Source of the DNA: Oxytricha trifallax | Lineage: Eukaryota > Ciliophora > Spirotrichea > Sporadotrichida > Oxytrichidae | NCBI GenBank assembly: GCA_000711775.1 | Contig: ARYC01001536.1 | Location: 16,259-80,258, forward strand | Length of the DNA stretch: 64,000 nt | Direction: 5' to 3' | Shown here: positions 11,370-22,108 of the stretch, one piece after another | Layout: each line of letters opens with the position of its first letter | Position numbering within the stretch: position 1 is the first letter of the stretch | Position numbers and translations under genes: made by a program | The notes under the pieces: generated by a model | Told to the model about the DNA's origin: nothing | The model's database searches: none | The model's input: only the letters and a program-made list of their open reading frames with translations

Positions 11370-12008
11370 TTTATGCATATCAGCAACTCATAGCAATAAT
11401 GGGAATTCATAAAACTAATAAGCAATTTTTTAACAAGATTAACTGGAAATTAAAAAACAAATAGATAGAATATAATTCACTTTAAATTTAAGAATTATTT
11501 TATTTATTTACAGATTTAAGAAAATTTAATTTCCCAAAAATGATCAGAATATAATTTCAATATTAAAGTAATAAAATTCTAAAATTAATCATATATCCTT
11601 AAACCATTATAATTTTTATAGTAATTTATTATTGTAAATCAACTTATATTATCCATTTTGTATTTATATTTGATTTCTAAGTAAGTATAAAACTAACAAT
11701 AAAAAAAATTATTGAAATCTTCCCAGAATTATATATACTATTAGTACTAAGCAACAATTACAGCTAATTAAGCAAATAACTTATAATTTATTATATGAGT
11801 TTAAGACAAATTTATGTTATTAAATTTCTAATATTTAGAGGTTTTTGGGATTATATTCATAAAGTCACTAAAATCAGAAACAAATTTGGAGAAACCATAA
11901 AAAAGCCTTATTTAACAATTAATCATTGAAAATTGTTTTTATTAGAGAAATTTAATTACAGCATATATAAATAATAAGAAATCGATTTTATTAGAATAAT
12001 TATTGATA
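11370..12008. other. AT-rich intergenic stretch
   Basis: Very AT-rich, no ORF with coding character on either strand. Ends at the TA flank of the foldback element. Confidence 0.5.
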
Positions 12009-12982
12009 TTAAGCAAGTATAATTAAAATGGGGAGACTGTTAAAATTAAATCAAAAAAGAGATCAATTAAAATTATGATCATCTCAATACACAAGAGTTA
12101 AGATCCAACAGTCACTATTTTGAATTAAGTTTGAGTAGATCCTTATTTAATTTTAATGTACTAATCAACTAACTAAAAATGGAATTTCTTTGTTTTTTCA
12201 TCTTTTTTAACTTTTTCTATTTTTTGTTCATCGATCAAGTAGATGCTGTAGCTGATCTTCAAGTTTTTTCATAATTTTCATAGATATCTTCAGGGTATCT
12301 TCAGGATATCTTCCTCAAAAATAAAATTGAAAGTGAGGTATGGAGAGTGTGGAGCCCAATATTGACATTAATAGTAGTAATAGCACTAATAATCTCAAAA
12401 TCAAGCATTATTATGAGTCTGGGAGAAATTCTAGAGAATTTCAAAATTTTACATCACTGATTTTTTCTTAGTTTTCATCAATATCATCTTCATCATCATC
12501 TTCAACATTAGACATCACATCTATGAATTTTAGAAAAACAAGATATATTTGAAAAAATCCCAGACTCATAATAATGCTTGATTTTGAGATTATTAGTGCT
12601 ATTACTACTATTAATGTCAATATTGGGCTCCACACTCTCCATACTCTCCACACTCTCCACACTTTAAATTTTTTGAGGAAGATATCCTGAAGATACCCTG
12701 AAGATATCTATGAAAATTATGAAAAAACTTGAAGATCAGCTACAGCATCTACTTGATCGATGAACAAAAAATAGAAAAAATCAAAAAAGATGAAAAAAAA
12801 AAAAAATTCCATTTTTAGTTAGTTGATTAATACATTAAAATTAAATAAGGATCTACTCAAACTTAATTCAAAATAGTGACTGTTGGATCTTAACTCTTGT
12901 GTATTGAGATGATCATAATTTTAATTGATCTCTTTTTTGATTTAATTTTAACAGTCTCCCCATTTTAATTATACTTGCTTAA
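12009..12982. mobile_element. 974-bp foldback MITE with TA flanks (family C)
   Basis: Two arms of about 400 bp are inverted copies of each other (about 12009-12418 and 12560-12982) around a spacer of about 140 bp. The outermost bases are TTAAGCAAGTATAATT and its complement, flanked by TA on both sides (12007-12008, 12983-12984), the target signature of Tc1/mariner elements. The right arm carries two extra copies of a GGAGAGTGT-like unit near 12638-12665. No transposase is encoded; the longest standard-code ORF inside is low complexity. Confidence 0.88.
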
Positions 12983-12984
12983 TA

Positions 12985-13606
12985 ATGGAATCGTCAATAG
13001 CAGCTGGGTAATAAAACAAATAAGACTAAGAAGTTAATATTAAGAGAAAAATTAAATATTTTGATCAAAGAAATATTAAAAATAGTTTGACTAATTTGTA
13101 AAATTATTCATCAGATTTATTGCAGTAAAGTCTGATTATATTTATTATATTGGCTTTTTTTTCAAGAAATTACTTAATAACTGTCGCTAGATTAAATAAA
13201 TGACTTTGATTAATTAATAAATATTAATGTATAAAATTAAACTAAAATTTTAATTTAAATGATGCAATGAAATTGGCATTTAAAAATGTAATCTAATTAA
13301 ATTTAATTTTCATCGAATTATTTAAAAATATGTCTATTTTATGCCAATATCTATATTATTTATATTTTCGTATATAGAAATTTTTAATAATGAATATAAT
13401 AATAAATTAAAAAACCTTTTACTATTCCGTATAAATTATTATTAAATACATTTGGATTTTGATTTTTTTATGTAAAAAAAACTTTCTTTTAGTTTTATAA
13501 TCTATTAAAAGAGTATTTTGATTTTCATTTATTGATAAATATTAAATAAACCCTTTAAAAAGTATTATAATAATTAGAAACTTAATATTCGTTAATTATA
13601 TATTTA
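12985..13606. other. AT-rich stretch before the RING/B-box gene
   Basis: Very AT-rich with many short homopolymers; no coding signal recognised. May hold an unrecognised first MDS or the leader of the following gene. Confidence 0.45.
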
Positions 13607-16600
13607 ATGAAAAATTATTCTTTTATTATTATTACTAATATTGGGGCCAACCAAAGAACGCCTTCACAAACCAGCAACAATAATAAACCAATAATTCCAA
13701 CTCTCTCCCTTAGTAAACAGAGCTCAGGAGCTGCCAATATGCAATGCAGCAACTGTGGTGAGCCATATGATCTCAAAAATAATACTCCATATGTGCTGAG
13801 CTGCAATCATACAGGTAAATTATAAGAAAAACTACAAAATAAACAACATAAAATTTATACTTTGTACAACATATTATATTTAAGAATTTTAAAAAGTCTC
13901 ATTAGAGAGTGAAAATATAATACTTTCTTACACACTTCACTTATTAAAGCATTTGAATTGATCAAAAATAAAATCAATCTTTTAATTTATTGATTTTTTA
14001 TTTTAAATTGATTTCTATAAAAATGTTTGATATGTTTAAAGCACAACCAGAATCAGCTGAATTTATATTTTATTAAATTTGCTTCTCTTGGAAAACTATT
14101 TAATCCTTTTATTTCTGAAATTAATCACTTTTTTACTATAGTGTGCAAGTAATGCTTAAAGAATGCAAATAAAGTCAAGTGGGAGTTCATGTGCAAATTT
14201 GATGGAACAGTTGTCCCTAGGGAGTTATATTTGTTTTGTTATGATAAAAAATTAATTAAATTTAATATAAATATATATGCTTAAAATGACATTTTTTTAG
14301 AGTTAATTGCCAAACTTCAGAAAAATTCTGAAATTATAAATCGAATAAAGAATCGCAAAGCAGGAGGAAGTCCATCTACTTAAAATTAATTTCCAGTTAG
14401 GATGTGAATCTATATTAATTTAAAGTTAAATACCATTATATTTGCTCTCGATCTTCATAACAAAAAGATAATCTATAATTAATGATTAATTTAATGCGAA
14501 TGGAGACCATGAAAGCGTAAAAGCAAAAAGATATTGAAACATCAATGAATAAGAGTTAATCAGATAATATAGAATAATTTCCATCGGATTCTACAAATAC
14601 ATAGGCATTGCAGAATTATCAATAGTAACTATAAATGCAATAAACATAAATTTGTTTATAATAAAAGTGCTACAGATAATGATAATTCTTTATAAATATT
14701 TTTAATTGATTTAGCATTAGTAGAAACAACAATAATTTATATAAAGTAAGTAGTATGAAATTTATCTAAGAGGATAGGAAATTATTCTATCAAGTAATAT
14801 CAAATCAAAGTCTTATATAAGTTCAATTAATTTACTATGATCGTCTAGTCTAACTTTTATCCTATTTTTTATATGAGTTTTAGCAGCAATCTGTGTCCTT
14901 GTTTAATGGAGATTACGCAACTAAAAAAACGCAAGACGTTCTTAGCATAGACAGCAGTCCACAGATGCAACAAGTTCGCATGGATTTTTAGATGAGTAGC
15001 TTGCCTGTATCTATAAATGCTCATGTAGAAGAGAAAAATCAGTTCAAAGTTAAAAAAAATAAAATATTCTTAATTATTGTATCTCTAAATGAAACATTTC
15101 ATATATGGTCATATTTTATAAAGTTGATTAATCTAGGTCAGACTAGAGATCATTTATATCAAATTATAATAATTAATAATCTATTTATTTATTATTTTTT
15201 AATTAATTTTAAGAATCACCTACTAGTTTGCACAACACCTACAAGAACAGTATTTAAATGCAGAATTAGGAGCAATACAAAATAATAGATGAATTAGTGG
15301 ACGAAGAATCAAAGTCTTCAATTTATAATAAAACCAATGGTGGAGACCACAGTATGCGATAATCCTAAGTATTAACTAGTAATTAAGTAGTGCCTTTGGG
15401 TAAGGGGAATCTTATGACTATCGTAGATTAGGACACACCTAAGATTGGGGGAGGAAGCAAATTTTTCAATATTATAATTGTGGAAAAATTTAAGAATAAT
15501 TTAAGGATTAAAAGTGTGCATTTAACTGTGTTTATTGTTAAATTATTTCTACTAATTAATAGCAGCAGCGATGTTAATCAGTAAAGTTAAAGATAATCAT
15601 AAAGAGATAGATAAGCTTAAATTTAAGCCACAAGTGTAGATTAATTTAATGATGAACGACTTGAAACAATTCATGAATAAGAAATCTCTCATCAAAATGA
15701 CTTTTTATAAAAATAATGTATTCAAATATGATATGATTATTAATACTCTAAATAGTGTTTTTCTTTTTGACAGTTATACTTAAAATTACAATAAAAACTA
15801 TGTGCTAAGTATACACTAAGAAGATGATCAAAATAGGAATGACTTAATTTTTTCATAAAAAAATTTAATCGATAAAACGGAGATTAATTAATCTGAGGGT
15901 CCAATTAACTTAGGCGATAGAGTTTCTCCCAATGCTATGTTTTAGCATCCATCTTTTCAAGGTTAGCAAGTAAGTATGACTGATATAGGATCCAACATTA
16001 GAATTAGCAGGAACGAACCTGAAATGAATAATAGCAATTTTTATTAATTGGCTATATTAATACTACTTATAACTTATTCAAATGAATTCAGTCACACTTT
16101 ATATATTTAATTTGCCTGAAATGACCTTAATTTCTAAAAACTTTGGAGATAATAATACTCAGCCAGCTTAATTTAAAATCGAGATAGAACATGTATCAAG
16201 AGTCAATTCCTCATCTCTTCCAATCCCTAATAATGAGACCATCGAAGAATAAAAAGTTCACCCAAATAACGTACATAGCAAATTAGCCTAAATTCATCAA
16301 ACACAATCGCAAGAGTACAGCCCTGGGAACTATATTGATAGTGGAGACGAAAGCTTGGTTACAGATGCCATGTTCAAAAATTCTACAACACCATCTAACG
16401 ATCATCTTATTTATTAAAATAGCATAGGAAATTTAACTGGAAGTGAATACCAAAATATCACATAAGCTCTACAATCAAGATAGGAAAACTTTGATAAATT
16501 AAAATTATATATTACTATTATTATTATTGATTCAATGAATAAAAATGCTTAATATGCCAAGCAGAACGATCCTAATTCATAAAATAGTAAAAAGCAATTT

Positions 16601-19600
16601 TTATTTTATATTTATATTGTAAGGTTCTTACCAAGGATCAGTCTCTTCAAATAATCAATAAGTCTAAAACAGAGACCCGAGCCCTTAAACAAGTAAATAA
16701 ATGAACTAAAACAATGATCAACTATAATACTAATCTTTTCCAGATGAAGGTTTTGTCAACAATCAGAGCTCTTTGCAACCTTCAAGTTTTTTATTATATA
16801 ATTTTGCTATATTTTAAAGCCCCACAGCAGTTTTGAAATCTCATAGAGATCACAATGCAGCAAACGACATAGATGAAAAATTCAAAATAGAATAGTAACT
16901 TTAGCATAATCATTAAATTCCAGACCAACAAGTTAATTTACAAAGTTAGAGAGAAATCTATCACAAAAATCTTCACTAATTGTAAAGTGCACAGCATGAT
17001 TTTCAAAATGAAATAAAATAGATTAAACCTTCGCATAGTCACCAAATCTCTGATGAAATTTACTCTAATGATATGATTAACCTAAACACTAATATTTTTG
17101 TTATTCATTTAAAAATATAACTTAAATTCTTCTGCAAATTTGAATTAAATATTTATAAGCTCAACACAATTGATTTGAACAATAATAACCTTAATGGAAT
17201 TACTGAAACATATGAAGTAGATACCCCAGGATAGGGAGGCACAAACACAAATTAAGATGCTTCAAAAAAGAAAAAGAAGAAAGGTAAACAGTAATTTAAC
17301 TATTTTACTTTCAATAATTTCTCATAAAGTTTAAGAAGAAAAAGAAGCGAGGCAGTGGAGTTAATATGACTTCAGTTATTGATGAAAGTACACATTAATT
17401 TTTTATACATAAACCTATTTTTTATAAGTCAGTACGAGTATACAATAGTGCAGGATGACGTATCCTCAGAACATAATCTGGCTAAAAGCAGAAAGAGTAT
17501 GAAAAACTTAAAGAACCTCCTTCTTGATTAAAACCAAGAATCTACACCGTAACTTGGAACGAAGCAATAATCAAAATAAGACTAATAAGATGAATATTAA
17601 GAATAAATTAACGATATCAATTAAAATGATATGCAAAAATTTAGTAATGATAATTAAAATGATGTGTAGCTTCAATAGTAAGATATAGTAAATTCTTAGA
17701 AAATACTTGACTAGATTCTTTAAAATGAAGAGCAATTTGTTAATGAATTCAAACCAAGCCTATAAAGCTTCGATGAGAATAGATAAAGCAGGCATTAAAG
17801 TTTGAAGAATTTATAGTATGAGCTAAATTAGATTGAATAAAATTTCTAAACTAATCCGAATTACTAAACCCTGAGCTATGTTCCACCACATATGAAATCA
17901 AAGAAATTTAGATAGCAGAAAGTTGTATCATAGGAAATTAACTCTTAAATGAAAGTTGAGCCATCTGTATAAATTTAAATATTATTCTAAATTTCTCTAT
18001 GAATTCTCATTATTATAGATAGCTTAGCCCTAGTGAAAAACATCTCATAAATTCCATCTAGAATAGAATCAGCCCACTCATATAACTTGATAGTTTAAAA
18101 GCCAGTGATACATGTTTCTCCAAATATTAATGATAAATAGAGTTATGTTACTTAGCTTAGGAAGATTCAAGACGGAATACCTCCTTTTAATACAAGTGTT
18201 GGAGGTCAAATGAGGTTTTAAGCTCTTAATTCTAAAAGTTAAACTTAGCTTCCTGATATAAATGGAAGAGAAAATTCAATAAATAGGTCTCATATGTAGG
18301 GTCAGCTCTAAAGCGTTATCAATCAAGATTTCAGTAAAACCACTCTTCCTGTAAGAGTAGCTTATAATTCTGGAGTGAATAGGAGTCATTAACCTGAAGC
18401 TTTAGAAGAAAATAAAAATGAAGAATCCGCAGATATTCATTTAAGATCATAAGGGAATGCACCACTATATAATAATAGACTCTAGAACAACAATTACATG
18501 AGCTCTCAAAATATGCCGTACTATCAAAATGATAATACTTAAAATACGGATATGGGAACGACAACTAATTATCAAATGAGCCCGCCTTACTCAAGCAAAC
18601 CAGATAGAATAGATTCAGACAACTTTTAAAATCAGAAAAATAATGTGAACTAATTTGACAGCATGAATGAAAATTTTGTATCAACTCCTGGATCTAGAGC
18701 ATCCAGCAAGGCTTCTTTGAGAAATCACACATAAAATCTTACAAATGTTGACCCTTCTCTTAGTCCAGTACCTACATAATAAGGAATTATAATGCCCCTT
18801 TAAGATAAGTGCAAATTTCATCCCAGAGAAAGTATAAAATATTTCTGCAGAGATCCAGCTTGTCTTATTGGACTCTGTCCTGATTGTATCATTGAGCATT
18901 CAATTTAAAAGACATTTATTAGATTTAACAAAAAAAAAGGGTTTTTATTTATTCCAAGCATGATTTCTTGGCAGCTAATGAGTTAGCAGCTTTTGAAATA
19001 AAATAAGTAGTTAAACAAGCTTAAAGACGCTGTAAAAACCAAGTTAAACTCTAAAAAGACCTCAAACAATAAACAGAGAAAAAACTTTCTTCTTTGAATC
19101 GATAGAGAAGCGATGAGTTTCATAGAATTCATTGTTACTTCAATGAACTGCATAGAGAACTGGATGAACGAGAATCGCAACTAAATAACATGTTTAATGA
19201 AGAAATAAGAGACATAGAGAGTTAACTTATGAAAGACATGCAGAACATACAATTAAATTACTCTGATAATGTGAAAATATTCAAGAAATTAAAAATGCTA
19301 ATCGAGCAACAGTGTAAGCAGTTCATTATTTTATATTTTAATTTAGAGATATCTTAAGATACAGCGGTAGTAGGGAATGCAGAATTTGCTTATTAGCTCA
19401 ATAACTTAACAATTTAGAAAGAACAGATCGTTTAGAATAAAGTGTTTTATGTACAGTTTGATGAAAACAAACATGATATCATTACTCCTACCTATGCCTT
19501 GGATTTAGCTACTAAAATTATATATTTATAGTATAATTTATATTGCTACTGAAAAAGCAAAGATATAGAGTATTGGAAGATTAATAGCTGCTAACTCAGA

Positions 19601-19735
19601 TGAAGATATCATACATCCTTAATAATTAATCAATCACTCGCAAAGACCTTCAGCTACTTTTCCAACATTGATAGATGCTTAAAATTTAATAGAAAACCTT
19701 CCAAATTAAAATATTGCTAATTTTTTATTGAATTA
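13607..19735 (+). CDS. TRIM-like RING / Gln-Asn-rich / B-box / coiled-coil protein, many MDSs
   Basis: A long gene cut by IESs every 100-300 bp. It opens with a RING-like finger split over two MDSs: MQCSNCGEPYD with PYVLSCNHT (to about 13815), then VCKQCLKNANK and MCKFDGTVVP (about 14140-14232). A long Gln/Asn/Ser-rich region follows (MDSs near 14300-14405, 14490-14680, 14870-15030, 15245-15475, 15560-15710, 15770-16060 and on to 18780). Near 18800-18905 is a B-box finger, CKFHPRESIKYFCRD then CLIGLCPDCIIEH, followed by a coiled coil (HRELDERESQLNNMF, IRDIESQLMKDMQNIQ). RING, B-box and coiled coil in this order is the tripartite TRIM layout, implying an E3 ubiquitin ligase, but the finger is not canonical. 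The start at 13607 and the end near 19735 are approximate; no clear terminal TGA was found. Confidence 0.6.
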
Positions 19736-19887
19736 ATACTTTAATTTTAAAATATAAGAAATTAATATTAAATAATATGAGCTCCTTGCCATAGAATAAC
19801 ATTAAGAAATCAGTTTATATTCACATAACATAACCTATTAAGTCTAGATGTATTAAATTATCGTCAAATAATATAATATAAAAGAAA

Positions 19888-20727
19888 ATGAATAGAGAAT
19901 ACTTGCAAACTACACAATTCTCAAAGCAGAACATTTTGAGTCAAGTTTACACTCCCAACGGTTTTGATGGTGTCAATGCCAATGCAGATATAAGTGCAGT
20001 ATTGTAGAAATACATTTGAATTTCGAAAATTAATTATAAATTAATTTATTATAAATCAAAATCGTGGCAGTTAAAGTTGGCCAATTTAAACGATCTTGGG
20101 CTCATTCGATAGGAAATTCAAAATTAGCTGGACTTTGTTATTGGCGGTACTATTTTATCGCATCGAGGGAGCGAGATAACTCGACATTAATGTGGGGGTA
20201 TAATTTAATGGATTTAGATGAGTTTAATTAATGTCGAGTTATCTCGCTCCCTCGATGCGATAAAATAGTACCGCCAATAACAAAGACCAGCTAATTTTTA
20301 ATTCCCTATCGAATAAGCCCAAGATCGTTTAAATTGGCCAACTTTAACTGCCACGATTTTGATTTATAATAAATTAATTTATAATTAATTTTCCAAATTC
20401 AAATGTATTTGTACAATAGTAAACTTACAAATTGAATTTTAATTAAAATTTATTGTTCTTTTTAATCCGAATCATTTCCTCCCAATTTTAAGAGAACACA
20501 AGAGAAGAGTATTCAGTAAAACTTTATTATATGGCTCTTCTGCTGGTCTTGGTCTCTCAATTTTCAACCTCACAAGAATCGGTGTTTTGAGTCCCTCAGG
20601 TAAATAAGCTGCTCTCTTTGGCACACTCTTCTTCTCATTCTTGACTTATGCAGCTTACGACAGAGTTAGACTTCTTAGACCACAACCAGTTGTAGAGGAA
20701 GAAGCCCCAAAAAATGAGAGTCAATGA
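19888..20727 (+). CDS. Small protein with two hydrophobic segments, split by a MITE
   Basis: Two open segments lie either side of a 415-bp inverted-repeat element. Segment 1 starts at ATG 19888 (MNREYLQTTQFSKQN) and ends in ADISAV. Segment 2 carries REHKRRVFSKTLLYG, then two hydrophobic stretches (GSSAGLGLSIFNLTRIG and ALFGTLFFSFLTYAAYD) and an acidic tail ending NESQ and TGA. Removing 20002-20416 plus one TA copy leaves 423 nt, exactly 141 codons, in one frame; leaving the element in gives a TGA within a few codons. The join may also contain a short intron beginning GTAAAC. An upstream in-frame ATG (about 19776) is possible. Looks like a small organelle or ER membrane protein; family not recognised. 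Confidence 0.7.
20002..20416. mobile_element. 415-bp MITE (family A) acting as an IES
   Basis: Near-perfect inverted repeat with termini TTGTAGAAATACATTTG and complement, TA at both flanks (20000-20001, 20417-20418). Inner arms carry GTGGCAGTTA and ATTGGCGGTAC. The same element family lies in the TBE at 35474-35891. No ORF. Confidence 0.9.
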
Positions 20728-20923
20728 ACTTCAAAAATCATTGAGATGGGATCAAACTGTCAAGATTATGATATTATTTAACATTTAATAAAAGCAATTA
20801 AATAACTATATAAACTTTTGAATATATAAAATTGATTAAGTATAACTAAATTGTCGATAATTGTTGTAGCTTATATACATAAATTTATTAAGGATATGTT
20901 TTTGTATAAGATTTCTTAAAATC

Positions 20924-21958
20924 TCATAATTCTATGCCCTTATGCTAAATGCTTTTGCTCTAAGAATTAGATCTCTTAGAATTTGATTGATTCTAGTTGA
21001 GTTAAGTTAGAGATGGGTTATTATGCTATAGTTAATTGGATTTTTGAATGATGTTCGAACTTGATGAAATTACGAGGTCTCCAATATCGATTTCTTCAAT
21101 TGCTGGCTAAGAATCACAATACCCAAATAGAAGCTAAACTTTGCCAGTATTGGAATCATACAGTGGTGGGAAATATGTTTTGCCTCCCTCTTTCATTTAG
21201 AAATGACTCTTCCCCTGTTTACTTTTGAAACATTCGAAACTTAAATCTATCATTTCAACCTCTTTGTTCGGCTCGGTATTTGAATGTCCACCAAAAAGCA
21301 AAGCTCTTTCTTTGCCAACACAAAAAGCACTTAAATCATGTACTGAGTTTTTCATTTGGAGACTTAAAATAGTCCATTTGTCAAAATCTATCTCATACTT
21401 CTCTATTTTACAGAGAGATCCTACTTTATGATTGTTACCACCAAAAGTAAAGATTAATCGGTATTGTTCTATAATAATGGCTCCCATTCCATTTCGGCTT
21501 AAATTCATAGGGGCTACGGGCCTCCACACATTCTCAATAAGAGAAAACTTCTCACACTTATTTAAGTCACTTTGATTATTTTCACTGCCGCCTAAAGCAT
21601 AGATAGAATTATCCAATCTAGAAAAGATTGAAGGAAAGAAAGCTCTCTTATTAATCATGGGTGGTTTTTCCACCATAACATTATATTTGCAGAAGTATTG
21701 CACTCTCTTAGAGAAATTATTCTCATTATCTGAACCTCCTAAAATAAAGCAGCCCATATCATTATTAAGGTGAACAATGCTCGAGAAGAATAGGAATTTC
21801 GATAAATTCTTGATATCGGTTCGAATTTACCATTTTCTTGTATCTGGATTCAATCTGTATACTTCTGGGGTGTCCCATCTGAACCAATAGACATTTTTAT
21901 TGCTTGTATGCATTACATCAGTAGAATTATGATCATTTAATTAATTATTAGAGCTCAT
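20924..21958 (-). CDS. Kelch-repeat protein
   Basis: Uninterrupted ORF of 344 codons from ATG 21958 to TGA 20924-20926 in the ciliate code. At least four kelch blades are visible by their G-G doublets and downstream W: CFILGGSDNENNF, SIYALGGSENNQSDLN...VWRPVAPMNLSR, IFTFGGNNHK...KWTIL, ALLFGGHSNTEPNKEV. The N-terminal part (WFRWDTPEVYRLNPDTRKWQ) starts a further blade. The C terminus is Ser/Asn/Gln-rich without a recognised domain. Kelch propellers are binding scaffolds; no BTB or F-box partner domain is present, so the role cannot be named. No IES, unlike its neighbours. A short in-frame extension upstream of the ATG exists but lacks another Met. Confidence 0.88.
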
Positions 21959-22108
21959 TGAATTAAATCTTGAGTGATCGCTATCAATAGTCTGTGTTTA
22001 TGCATCTCTTAGTTTTCCATAAACTGATTTTAATCAAATCTGTGTTTAAAAATTAAAAAATAAAATGAATAAATAAATTCATTTTAATTTTATTACAATT
22101 ATCCAAAA

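Noticed and set aside
12468..12662. Standard-code ORF starting MWRVWRVWRVW
   Set aside because: It lies in the right arm of the foldback element and its repeats come from a tandem GGAGAGTGT-like DNA unit; no protein character.
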